Shown here one piece after another: positions 41,812-50,426 of a stretch of DNA of 64,000 nt (within the stretch, counting starts at the first letter, position 1; the number at the start of each line of letters is the position of its first letter). This DNA is from MED-G105 sp965263305 (lineage in GTDB: Bacteria > Pseudomonadota > Alphaproteobacteria > Caulobacterales > Parvularculaceae). The notes beneath the pieces are model-generated. The model did not search any database. It was not told the DNA's origin and saw only the letters and a list, made by a program, of their open reading frames with translations. The DNA is taken from contig OZ253666.1 in the NCBI GenBank assembly GCA_965263305.1, positions 1,364,001-1,428,000 on the forward strand. Reading direction: 5' to 3'. The translations under genes and the position numbers were made by a program.

Positions 41812-42711
41812 TTAAATGCGCCAACCGAGATGAAGCGCCGCCACCCCGCCGGTCAGGTTTTCATAGCGCACGCGCCGAAAGCCCGCACGGCGAATTTTTT
41901 CAGCGAAACTTTCCTGGGATGGGAAACGCCGAATCGACTCCACGAGATATTGGTAACTCTCGCGATCATTGACGACGTGCTCGCCGAGCCAGGGAATGAC
42001 ATTGAACGAGTAAGCGTCGTAAATTTTCTGTAGGCCTTCCGTCATCGGATGGGAAAATTCGAGACAGGCGAACATCCCCCCGTAACGCAGCACGCGATAG
42101 GCTTCGCTCAGCGCCTCGTCCAGGCGCACCACATTGCGAATGCCAAAAGAGATTGTGTAGGCGTCAACACATTGATCGGGGAGCGGAATGATTGCCGCGT
42201 CAGCGCAGATGCGGGTGATTTGGTCTTCAAGTTTGGAAACACCCAAGTCATGGATGTTTTTCGCCGACAGCGCCCTGTCAGCCCCAGCGTTGAGCATTTC
42301 GAAATTGATATCGCAAATAACCGCATTGGCCGGCGCCATCGCACCATCAGAATGAGGCCGCGTCGTCGCCCTTTTCAGATACGCTTCGGCCACATCACCG
42401 GTGCCGCCGGCCATATCCAGAACAGTACGGCCAGGCTGGGGGTTTAATCGGTCAATTAGGACAGATTTCCAAACGCGATGGACGCCGCCGGACATCAGAT
42501 CGTTCATTAAGTCGTAATGGGGCGCGACGGCGTCAAAAACCCCGCGAACGAGCTTTTCTTTTTCGCCCTTTTTCACCCGGCGGAAGCCGAACGAATCGTG
42601 TTCTTCATCGCGCGCGTTAGGGCGCGTTCCATCGCCCCCTTCGGCCGTCTCCCGATTGAATACTTCGTCCGCATCATCCGATGAATAGGTCGCGCTTTTC
42701 TCTTGTGCCAT
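41812..42711 (-). CDS. ubiE: Demethylmenaquinone/2-methoxy-benzoquinol methyltransferase
   Basis: A 299-residue SAM-dependent C-methyltransferase of ubiquinone synthesis. After about 45 polar residues comes the UbiE domain, with FDAVAPHYDLMNDLMS, the SAM motif VLDMAGGTGDVAEAYL, and the C-terminal SIRRFPSQESFAEKIRRAGF. The N-terminal extension is longer than in E. coli, and a downstream start cannot be excluded. First gene of the ubiE-ubiB-coaBC run; mutM, the frequent divergent neighbour, is not here. Confidence 0.95.
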   Translation of the reverse strand: MAQEKSATYSSDDADEVFNRETAEGGDGTRPNARDEEHDSFGFRRVKKGEKEKLVRGVFDAVAPHYDLMNDLMSGGVHRVWKSVLIDRLNPQPGRTVLDMAGGTGDVAEAYLKRATTRPHSDGAMAPANAVICDINFEMLNAGADRALSAKNIHDLGVSKLEDQITRICADAAIIPLPDQCVDAYTISFGIRNVVRLDEALSEAYRVLRYGGMFACLEFSHPMTEGLQKIYDAYSFNVIPWLGEHVVNDRESYQYLVESIRRFPSQESFAEKIRRAGFRRVRYENLTGGVAALHLGWRI

Positions 42712-42918
42712 GCGAGAACGATTACCGTTCTGCGAGGGTCTTTAGAAGCGCCTTGACGCCGCATGTGTGATCAATATGGTCTTCTCACTAGTGGCGGTTA
42801 TCATTTGGTTTTTTCTGGTTTAGAAGCCAAATGCGAGGAACATCTTTAAGCGCGCGTTTTCTGAGATTGTTGTTCGAGTATCCCAAACTGGGGGGGATTT
42901 ACGTCATGAGGGATTACG

Positions 42919-43260
42919 ATGATTAAGTCCGAATTGGTGCAAAAGCTGGCTGCCGAAAACCCAAATCTGTTCCATCGGGATGTGGAACGGCTGGTCTCTA
43001 TTTTTTTCCAGGAGATTTCCGACGCTCTCGTTAGGGGCGACCGAGTAGAGCTGCGCGGCTTCGGCGCGTTTTCGGTGAAACATCGGCCGGCACGCATTGG
43101 CCGTAACCCGCGCTCGGGGGAAGCGGTGCAAATTGAAGAAAAGCACTCGCCGTTCTTCAAAGCGGGCAAGGAAATCCGAGACCGCCTGAACCCGTCGGAT
43201 GCGTCAGAGGACGCAATAACGATTGAAATTGGCGATGACGACGACCTTGGCGACGATTAA
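42919..43260 (+). CDS. ihfB: Integration host factor beta subunit
   Basis: A 113-residue HU/IHF-family DNA-bending protein. VELRGFGAFSVKHRPARIGRNPRSGE is the beta-arm region with the Arg-Asn-Pro that intercalates in DNA, and the LVQKLAAENPNL opening matches IHF-beta. The acidic tail of about 20 residues (ending in a run of Asp) is longer than in E. coli. It pairs with IhfA encoded elsewhere. It precedes lapA as in most alphaproteobacteria. GAGGG lies 7 nt before the ATG. Confidence 0.94.
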   Translation: MIKSELVQKLAAENPNLFHRDVERLVSIFFQEISDALVRGDRVELRGFGAFSVKHRPARIGRNPRSGEAVQIEEKHSPFFKAGKEIRDRLNPSDASEDAITIEIGDDDDLGDD

Positions 43261-43466
43261 CAACGGGCCCTACCTTGCTGATCGCGCTCCTAGCGCGCCA
43301 ATCGCAAAAAAATCACCTATGACGCACCGTTGCGGGGCTGCGAACGGTTCAGCCGCCATGCGAGCCATGGTATGGAGCCGAAATTGAGAGGTTTTCGGTA
43401 GGGCAAGTCAGCGATGTCGCGCCGGTCTTTCATCGTCATGTTTTAGAAAATAACGCATTCGGACCC

Positions 43467-43805
43467 ATGGGCTTCAAACTACTTTCTTGGATATTCAGCT
43501 TGGCGCTCGGCGCCGTTCTTGTCCTTTTTCTCTTCGCGAACCGGCAGATGGTGGCGATCAGCCTGGACCCTTCAAGCGTGACATCGCCGGCGATTGCATC
43601 GCCCGCCTTGCCGTTATGGGTATGGCTCATGACGTTTTTGCTGATCGGCTTTTTCCTCGGCGCGGGCGGCATGTGGATGTCTGGCAAAACGAAGCGCGAC
43701 AAAGCCAGACGGGACCGGGAAGCTGTCACCGCGCTCACGCGGGAAAATCAGGTGCTGGCGGCGCGCGCGACGAACGAAGCGCCGTTAATTGTAGCGGACA
43801 GTTGA
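43467..43805 (+). CDS. lapA: LapA-domain (DUF1049) membrane protein
   Basis: A 112-residue protein with two transmembrane helices (about 5-25 and 48-68) and a charged C-terminal coiled-coil tail, the plan of LapA. In E. coli LapA works with LapB in control of LpxC and lipopolysaccharide assembly; no lapB is seen here. The location between ihfB and trpF is the standard alphaproteobacterial one. Confidence 0.87.
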   Translation: MGFKLLSWIFSLALGAVLVLFLFANRQMVAISLDPSSVTSPAIASPALPLWVWLMTFLLIGFFLGAGGMWMSGKTKRDKARRDREAVTALTRENQVLAARATNEAPLIVADS

Positions 43806-43914
43806 AAACACGATCATACTGCTTGTCTCGGTAGGTGTTCCCGGTAAGCGTGGCGTCAAACGCCAAAGGCGTTTTTGAGACTAAAAATTCAGGACCCAAA
43901 TTCAGGACATCACT

Positions 43915-44589
43915 ATGGCCCTGGTGAAAATATGCGGCGTTAGAAATGTGGACGAGGGCGTCGCAGCAGCCCGCGCCGGCGCTGAGCTTCTCGGTCTTGT
44001 CTTTGTTCAACGTAGCCCGCGTCATTTGCGGCCCGGCGCCGCCGCTGACCTTGTTGCCGACATCAAACAAACCTGTTTCGACGAAGGCTATGACGTGCCC
44101 CGTTTTGTCGGTCTTTTTGTCGATCCTGGCGAAAAACAGCTGTCGGAAGTGGCGCCCCTCCTTTCTTACTTCCAATTCCATGGCACGGAAGACCCCGCCC
44201 GCGTCTTAGAAATGGGTGATGAGTTCGGCATGGAGACCATTAAAGCGATCGGCGTCTCCTCCTCCTCTGATTTGCAAGGGTTGGAAGAAATGGCCGACGC
44301 CGCGGACCTTTTATTGTTCGACGCTAAGCCGCCATCGGGCGCGGATCTGCCGGGCGGCAATGGCGTCGCCTTTGATTGGTCAATCTTAAAATCCTACGCC
44401 CTCGAAACACCATTTTTAGTCGCCGGCGGTCTTACCGCGGACAATGTCAGTGACGCGGTGAGAGCGGGCGCCGATTGCCCCGCCTTCCACGGCGTCGACG
44501 CCTCCTCCGGGCTGGAGAGCGCCCCTGGGGTCAAGGACCCGGCAAAGATTGACGCCTTTGTGAAAGCCGTGAAATCGGCGGCGGGGTAG
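43915..44589 (+). CDS. trpF: Phosphoribosylanthranilate isomerase
   Basis: A 224-residue TIM-barrel enzyme of tryptophan synthesis. KICGVRN at the start holds the catalytic Cys, FVQRSPRHL and FQFHGTE are strand motifs, and the phosphate site is FLVAGGLTADNV. The usual last Asp is in the HGVDASSGLE stretch. AGGA lies 7 nt before the ATG. trpB follows after 113 nt. Confidence 0.95.
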   Translation: MALVKICGVRNVDEGVAAARAGAELLGLVFVQRSPRHLRPGAAADLVADIKQTCFDEGYDVPRFVGLFVDPGEKQLSEVAPLLSYFQFHGTEDPARVLEMGDEFGMETIKAIGVSSSSDLQGLEEMADAADLLLFDAKPPSGADLPGGNGVAFDWSILKSYALETPFLVAGGLTADNVSDAVRAGADCPAFHGVDASSGLESAPGVKDPAKIDAFVKAVKSAAG

Positions 44590-44702
44590 GACCGCCCAAT
44601 CAACCTGGGCGAACGCAAAGGAGATCCGGGGGAGACCCCGCCTCTTTGCCCCATTGTTTCTCCGGGTGCTTCTGCTAGGGCTGGCGTCTTTATATCCCAA
44701 CT

Positions 44703-45950
44703 ATGGATGCGCCCTTGTCTCTTCAGAACAGTTTCCGCACCGGTCCTACCGCCGAAGGCCGTTTCGGCCGTTTCGGCGGTCGTTTTGTCGCCGAGACCCT
44801 GACGCCCCTCGTTCTCGATCTCGGCAAGGAGTACGACCGCGCGCGCCAAGACGATGATTTTAAACGAGAATTAGAGTATTACCGTCGGCACTACATTGGT
44901 AGGGCCTCCCCCCTTTACTACGCGGAGCGGCTGACGGAGTACGCCAGGGAACAAGCTGCGACGGCTGGTAAAACCGGCGGGGCGAAGATCTATTTCAAGC
45001 GCGATGAACTCAATCATACCGGCTCCCACAAGATCAATAATTGCATCGGCCAGATCCTGCTCGCGCGGCGCATGGGCAAGACGCGGATCATTGCCGAGAC
45101 GGGCGCCGGGCAACATGGGGTGGCGACGGCGACGGTCTGCGCGCGATTTGGTTTGCCTTGCGTTGTTTACATGGGCGCGACGGATGTCGAGCGCCAGGAA
45201 CCCAATGTTTTCCGCATGAAGCTCTTGGGCGCGGAGGTCGTACCCGTCACCTCCGGCGCAGGGACCCTGAAAGACGCCATGAACGAGGCGCTGCGCGATT
45301 GGGTCACCAACGTCGCCAACACCTATTACCTGATCGGCACGGCGGCGGGGCCCCACCCCTACCCCATGCTCGTGCGGGATTTTCAATCGGTGATCGGAGA
45401 CGAAGCCAAAGAACAGATGATGGAAGCGGAAGGGCGCTTGCCCGATGTCGTCATGGCGTGCATCGGCGGCGGCTCGAACGCGATTGGGCTTTTTCATCCA
45501 TTTTTGGATGACACGGGCGTGGAGATCATCGGCGTTGAGGCGGCCGGCCACGGCGTCGAGACCGGCGAGCACGCCGCGTCCCTCACCGGCGGGCGACCGG
45601 GCGTTCTCCACGGCAACCGCACTTATTTGCTGCAAGACGAAGACGGCCAGATTAATGACGCCCATTCCATTTCCGCGGGCCTCGACTATCCCGGCATCGG
45701 CCCGGAGCATGCCTGGCTCCATGAAACGGGCCGCGTCACCTACCTTTCGGCGACCGACAAAGAAGCCCTCGACGCATTTCAGCTTTGCTCGAAATTGGAA
45801 GGCATTATCCCCGCTCTCGAACCCGCCCACGCCCTCGCCCGCGCCCTAGAAAAAGCGCAAGAGATGGACAGGGAACAAATCCTTATCTTGAATATGTGCG
45901 GACGCGGTGACAAAGACATTTTCGCCGTGATGGATCATTTGAATCGGTAG
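44703..45950 (+). CDS. trpB: Tryptophan synthase beta chain
   Basis: A 415-residue PLP enzyme that joins indole to serine. PLP binds Lys110 in the motif HTGSHKINN; the ETGAGQHG substrate loop and the GGGSNAIG phosphate site are present. This is a TrpB1-type protein that normally needs the TrpA partner. Unlike in most alphaproteobacteria, trpA does not follow: the next ORF is a small lipoprotein-like gene of another kind. Confidence 0.97.
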   Translation: MDAPLSLQNSFRTGPTAEGRFGRFGGRFVAETLTPLVLDLGKEYDRARQDDDFKRELEYYRRHYIGRASPLYYAERLTEYAREQAATAGKTGGAKIYFKRDELNHTGSHKINNCIGQILLARRMGKTRIIAETGAGQHGVATATVCARFGLPCVVYMGATDVERQEPNVFRMKLLGAEVVPVTSGAGTLKDAMNEALRDWVTNVANTYYLIGTAAGPHPYPMLVRDFQSVIGDEAKEQMMEAEGRLPDVVMACIGGGSNAIGLFHPFLDDTGVEIIGVEAAGHGVETGEHAASLTGGRPGVLHGNRTYLLQDEDGQINDAHSISAGLDYPGIGPEHAWLHETGRVTYLSATDKEALDAFQLCSKLEGIIPALEPAHALARALEKAQEMDREQILILNMCGRGDKDIFAVMDHLNR

Positions 45951-46182
45951 GGTGGCAGGCAAGACGAAAATGGTGTCGTGCAGAATTTGCATGGCTATCT
46001 GTCTGACGGACCGGAAGGGATCGGATCGCCTGCCGATTGCTCATTCTCCATTGATATGGATGAACCTAACTCGATATTGAAATATTTCCTGCAGCTTACT
46101 AGCATTCCACCGGTCCAGACTTTAGAAGGGGCATCGGTCATTTATAACTTAACAACAAGGTGCCACGATAATACCTCGAATA

Positions 46183-46818
46183 TTGATAATCTTTATAGCG
46201 ATTAACTTTGGGCTGCTGGGCTGTATTTCGGCGCCCGAAAATTCTCGACGCGTCGAGAACGGGGTTCAAGTTTCGTCGAATGTTCAAAGTGATGAGGATC
46301 GGGGTGATTTAGAAGATGATTTAATCGTCACCGGGTCGCGCATCTCTCGATCTAATCTTGAGACACCCCCGATAAGAGTTTCCAGTTTTGAATTCTGGCC
46401 GGAGCTTGACCTTGAGAAGATTGAGAGTTGGAGCGGTCGGACGATTCGTTGGCGAGCGGACAATTCTACGAACAACCCTAAAGATATTCGGGTCATCCGT
46501 GACGCCGTGCGCAAATTTCAGCTATGCCGTTCACGAGACGAAAAAAGAGAATTCGCTATTGACGCCGTTTCAAAACGTTGCCCGAGTCGTGGAAAAGGGC
46601 AATTATATCGAGGCGCTATTTTTTCAACTGACGATGAGAGAGCCATCGTCGTCTGGAATGAAACCAACTTTCGAACGCCGTCAAAAAAGCGTGCTACATT
46701 TTCTATACATGGCCCCTGCTACATCACACACATTTACGCCGTATACGATACAAAAAACCAGACGCCTGTTTTGCTATCTACAGGCCGTCAAACAATTGGC
46801 CCTCTCTGCCTTTCGTAA
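46183..46818 (+). CDS. Small lipoprotein-like protein with a TonB-plug-like motif
   Basis: I do not recognise this 211-residue protein as a whole. A hydrophobic opening ends in the lipobox GLLGC (Cys14). Residues 45-68 (DDLIVTGSRISRSNLETPP) strongly resemble the plug entrance of TonB-dependent receptors, but no plug or barrel follows. The rest is polar with two Cys-containing stretches. The called start is a TTG; the signal then lacks a basic residue, whereas the same frame upstream (from 46153) adds an Arg, so an earlier non-standard start such as the ATA at 46168 (AAGG 7 nt before) is conceivable. Composition is AT-richer than trpB. Confidence 0.5.
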   Translation: MIIFIAINFGLLGCISAPENSRRVENGVQVSSNVQSDEDRGDLEDDLIVTGSRISRSNLETPPIRVSSFEFWPELDLEKIESWSGRTIRWRADNSTNNPKDIRVIRDAVRKFQLCRSRDEKREFAIDAVSKRCPSRGKGQLYRGAIFSTDDERAIVVWNETNFRTPSKKRATFSIHGPCYITHIYAVYDTKNQTPVLLSTGRQTIGPLCLS

Positions 46819-46885
46819 AGGCAAAAATGAAGGGTCATTCTTTATTTTCGAAACGCCCGGGAGAACTCCTTTGCAATCTTGCGCC

Positions 46886-47398
46886 CTATCCCCGCCCCAG
46901 TTCCTTCACCATTAAAACCACCGGAAACGCACTGCCGCCAAAATCAATATTAGCAAAGGCGTCGTGGGCATAGCCGAGGCGGGCGTAGAAGCCTTCGGCC
47001 ATTAAGGTGGACTGGCTCCGCATCACGCTCGCGCCATCGTTGATGGCGGCGGCTTCGCAACGCTCCACGATCATACGCCCAGCGCCGGCGCCGATTGCTT
47101 CAGGCCGCGTTGCGAAATGGCGCAAATGCGCTTCGCCTTCTTTTGTCGATGGGCGTTGCCCGCCGGGCGCCTCATGGCTCCACCCGCCGCAGGCGACGGC
47201 CCTTTCCCCTCTGAGGGCCAAGAAATATCGCCCCGAGGAAAGCAAACCCGGATTAGCGCGCGCAATCAGCGGCGTCGCCCGGCGGAGGATATCGGGCGCA
47301 TAGTACCCCTCCAACAATTGGGTGTAAGCCTCGGCGAGAATTGACTCAATCGAGGCTTTATCGGCAAGAGTAGCCGGTCTAATCGCAAGGGTCGTCAT
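46886..47398 (-). CDS. GNAT-family N-acetyltransferase
   Basis: A 170-residue acetyltransferase with TLAIRPATLADKASIESILAE at the start, a central GERAVACGGWSHE strand, the acetyl-CoA loop FATRPEAIGAGAGRMI and a C-terminal GFYARLGYAHD. Substrate unknown. It stands alone, divergent from dapB. Confidence 0.85.
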   Translation of the reverse strand: MTTLAIRPATLADKASIESILAEAYTQLLEGYYAPDILRRATPLIARANPGLLSSGRYFLALRGERAVACGGWSHEAPGGQRPSTKEGEAHLRHFATRPEAIGAGAGRMIVERCEAAAINDGASVMRSQSTLMAEGFYARLGYAHDAFANIDFGGSAFPVVLMVKELGRG

Positions 47399-47471
47399 TT
47401 AGGGCCCCGCATCCATCAATTGGCGCCGCCTCCCCTGCGCCGCCATTGCCAACGCATCGAGGAAGAAAACC

Positions 47472-48257
47472 ATGACTATTCGTATTGGCGTCGCTGGCGT
47501 CAACGGTCGTATGGGACAATCGATTGTGCACGCCTTGTGCGAGGATCAAGGCGCCATTTTTGCGGGCGGGCTCGTGCGCGAAAAAGCGCCGCCGCTTTCC
47601 ATGGCGGAAAACGCCCTCATCACGGATGATCTAAAAGCGCTATTGAACGAAATTGATGTACTGATCGATTTTTCCGCCGCCGACGCGGCCGTAGCGACCA
47701 TTGTAGATACGGCGCAAGCGGGCGTTGCATCGGTGATCGGCGTCACCGGGTTTTCCGATGAGCAGGAAGCCGCAATTTCGGGCGCCGCCGCTAAAACACC
47801 CATCGTAAAATCCGGTAATATGAGCCTCGGCGTGAATTTGCTGGCGGGTCTTGTGGAAGAGGCCGCTGCGCGACTGGGCGAGGACTTCGATCTTGAGATC
47901 ACCGAAGCCCATCACCGCGCGAAGGTCGATGCGCCGTCGGGCACCGCGCTCCTGTTGGGGGAAGCGGCCGCCGCGGGGCGCGGCGCCGCACTTGCCGACA
48001 AAGCCGTCTATACCCGTGAAGGCCAGACGGGCGCACGCAATGCCGGCGACATCGGTTTTGCGGTAACGCGCGGGGGCGGCATTGTGGGCGATCACGCCGT
48101 ATCGCTCATCAGCCAGGATGAAATGATCACCCTCTCCCATCGCGCGCTGGACCGGCGGCTATTCGCCAACGGGGCCATCGCCGCCGCGAAATGGGCGAAG
48201 GGCCAAGCGCCGGGGCTTTACAATATGCGCCATGTTTTAGGGTTAGCACCGCGTTAA
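47472..48257 (+). CDS. dapB: 4-hydroxy-tetrahydrodipicolinate reductase
   Basis: A 261-residue NAD(P)H enzyme of lysine and diaminopimelate synthesis. The nucleotide site is GVAGVNGRMGQ, and the signature EAHHRAKVDAPSGTAL holds the catalytic His pair and the substrate-binding Lys. GAGGAAG lies 6 nt before the ATG. Length is usual for the family. Confidence 0.96.
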   Translation: MTIRIGVAGVNGRMGQSIVHALCEDQGAIFAGGLVREKAPPLSMAENALITDDLKALLNEIDVLIDFSAADAAVATIVDTAQAGVASVIGVTGFSDEQEAAISGAAAKTPIVKSGNMSLGVNLLAGLVEEAAARLGEDFDLEITEAHHRAKVDAPSGTALLLGEAAAAGRGAALADKAVYTREGQTGARNAGDIGFAVTRGGGIVGDHAVSLISQDEMITLSHRALDRRLFANGAIAAAKWAKGQAPGLYNMRHVLGLAPR

Positions 48258-48368
48258 GAGAGCATCGGCAATTAGGCGCTGCACGGACATTGTATTGTAA
48301 CCATAGTCACCAGCCGCTTCATTAACCCTTCTCCCCCATGATCAGCCATGAAAAGGGATGCTTTGATC

Positions 48369-48935
48369 ATGCGCGCAGAAATCATCACCGCCGGGTTGCT
48401 TGTCGCCACCGCCGTTATTGGCGTGCGCTATCTCGACACGAAGGTTCGCCCAGCCGAAGCGGGCGTCGCCCCCCAAACCGAAGGCGCCGTCGCCACCATC
48501 CACGCCCCGCAAACAACGGCAAGCGCCGACAAGGTTGATATCGCAAGTTACTACGCCGCCCGGCCGAAAGAAGTGCGCATCAAGCCGGGCGCCCATAATC
48601 AGTATTTCCTGACCGCTGACGTTAACCGGCGTCCGTTCTCGTTCCTGGTGGATACCGGCGCTAGCTATGTCGCCCTGCGCCAGAGCGACGCCGCTGGCGC
48701 CGGCGTGCGGGTCGCGCCGTCGGATTTCAACCAGCCCGTTCGCACCGCCAATGGGGAGACGCGGGCCGCCCTCGTGCGCATCGACCGAATCGAGATTGGC
48801 GACATCGCCGTCGACAATGTCGATGCGTTTATCCTGCCGGATCAACAGCTAGGTGTGAATCTCTTGGGGATGAGCTTTTTGTCCCGCATCAACAGCGTCG
48901 AAGCGAGCGGCGGCGAGCTGGTGCTGCGGGGCTAA
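48369..48935 (+). CDS. Retropepsin-like aspartic protease (TIGR02281 type)
   Basis: A 188-residue protein with an N-terminal membrane anchor (IITAGLLVATAVIGV), a linker and one retropepsin-like domain. The catalytic motif is FLVDTGASYVAL and the second signature is LLGMSFLSRI. Such single-domain aspartic proteases, active as dimers, are common in alphaproteobacteria, with periplasmic location and unknown substrates. The ATG at 48369 has AAGGGATG about 10 nt upstream; an ATG at 48348 is possible. Confidence 0.87.
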   Translation: MRAEIITAGLLVATAVIGVRYLDTKVRPAEAGVAPQTEGAVATIHAPQTTASADKVDIASYYAARPKEVRIKPGAHNQYFLTADVNRRPFSFLVDTGASYVALRQSDAAGAGVRVAPSDFNQPVRTANGETRAALVRIDRIEIGDIAVDNVDAFILPDQQLGVNLLGMSFLSRINSVEASGGELVLRG

Positions 48936-48947
48936 CGCCCATAATCC

Positions 48948-50237
48948 CTATAACGGCTGAAGATAGGTGGGTAGATCCCCCACCGCCGAGCCCGCCTGTC
49001 GCATAAAAAACCGACGCAGGGGCGCGGCCGCCTGCACAGCGCCAAGACCAAAACGCCGCGCCGCACGGATCGGCGCAATATCGTTTGAGAACAGATGGTT
49101 TAACGCATCGGTGCCGAGGGCGAGAAAGGCTGAATCAAACCGGCGCCACCGCTCATAGGGCTGGAGGCTCGCCAACGCGCCGATATCAAGCCCGGTCCCG
49201 CGCGCATCCTCAAGAACATCGGCAAGGGCGGCGATGTCTTTCAGACCCAAATTGAACCCCTGCCCGGCAATCGGGTGGATCGCCCGCGCCGCATCGCCAA
49301 TGAGAGCAAGGCGGGGCGCGGTAATGCGTTGCGCCACCGTGAGCGCAAGGGGAAAGCCGCTGCGCGGGCCCGCCAAGGTCAGATCCCCCAGATAGTCGCC
49401 AACCCGGGCGCCAATCTCCGACAGAAAATCGTGATCCCCCATGGCGAGGTAGCTGGCCGCGCGGTCTTTCTTTTCCGTCCAAACGATGGAGACGCGATCG
49501 CCCGCCATAGGCAAAATCGCAAATGGTCCCGACGGGTAAAACAGTTCGTGCGCAACACCGTCATGGGGTTTTGCGTGCCCAAGGGTCGCGACGATGCCCA
49601 TCTGATCATAGTCCCAACCAAAGGATTTGATTTTCGCCGCCGCCCGCAGCGACGAATGACGCCCATCAGCGGCAACCACTAAGCTGGCGCCGATTGTTGG
49701 CGCATCGCCGCCCGCCTGGTCCCTCAAGGTAAGACTGGCGGGATGCTCGTCAAACCGGACAGAGGTCACGGTGGTCGGGGCAAGGATCGTCACGCCGTCA
49801 TGGGCGGCGGCTTTTTTATAGAGCGCGCGCCGAAAATCGACATTTTCAATGATCCAGCCGAGGGGTTCGTCGGCGCCCAACTCCCGGCTGTCGAAATGCA
49901 TAAACGCGCTCGAAACGCCGCCCGATTTGGCGCCGTCACGAGCAGACTGGACGGGATCGCCAAGCGCGCCGTCGGTCACCATGATATCGCGGATGGGCCC
50001 GGCGTTATCGGCAAGATCTGACCACAGCCCCAAGCGCTGCAACATGCGCACGCCAGCATAAGCGACAGCGGTCGTTCGACCGTCATAGCTGGCATTAGTG
50101 ATGTGCTCAGGGGATTGCGCGTCAATTAGGGCGCAGGAAAACCCACGCTCGGCGAACGCCAACGCCGCCAGGCCCCCGGCGAGACCGCCGCCGACGATCG
50201 CGATGTCAAAATGAGAACTGTCTGGTGCTTCACCCAT
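48948..50237 (-). CDS. ubiH: UbiH/COQ6-family FAD-dependent monooxygenase
   Basis: A 429-residue flavoprotein hydroxylase. The dinucleotide site is IAIVGGGLAGGLAA, the middle motif VVAADGRHS and the FAD motif LIGDAARAIHPIAGQGFNLGLKD. The family hydroxylates ring positions of ubiquinone intermediates; which position (UbiH, UbiI, UbiF or the less specific alphaproteobacterial UbiL/UbiM) cannot be told from sequence alone. Convergent with the retropepsin gene. Confidence 0.85.
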   Translation of the reverse strand: MGEAPDSSHFDIAIVGGGLAGGLAALAFAERGFSCALIDAQSPEHITNASYDGRTTAVAYAGVRMLQRLGLWSDLADNAGPIRDIMVTDGALGDPVQSARDGAKSGGVSSAFMHFDSRELGADEPLGWIIENVDFRRALYKKAAAHDGVTILAPTTVTSVRFDEHPASLTLRDQAGGDAPTIGASLVVAADGRHSSLRAAAKIKSFGWDYDQMGIVATLGHAKPHDGVAHELFYPSGPFAILPMAGDRVSIVWTEKKDRAASYLAMGDHDFLSEIGARVGDYLGDLTLAGPRSGFPLALTVAQRITAPRLALIGDAARAIHPIAGQGFNLGLKDIAALADVLEDARGTGLDIGALASLQPYERWRRFDSAFLALGTDALNHLFSNDIAPIRAARRFGLGAVQAAAPLRRFFMRQAGSAVGDLPTYLQPL

Positions 50238-50426
50238 GCCTGCAATGTCTTACCTGACGCCGGCAAGATCCAGTGTGACAGCACCCCTTGCGGCGAAGGG
50301 CCGCTTCACGCGCCCCCTCGAAAATGCCACGCGCCAATGGGTGAAACCAAAGGGGAAGCGCTGTAAGCGTTGAGGCTCGCTAGATTCGCCCATCCCAACC
50401 CGCCCCTGAATTTGCGACGGAACAAC

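Noticed and set aside
45978..46205. 75-codon plus-strand ORF after trpB
   Set aside because: It overlaps the lipoprotein-like ORF, has no ribosome site and shows no recognisable motif.
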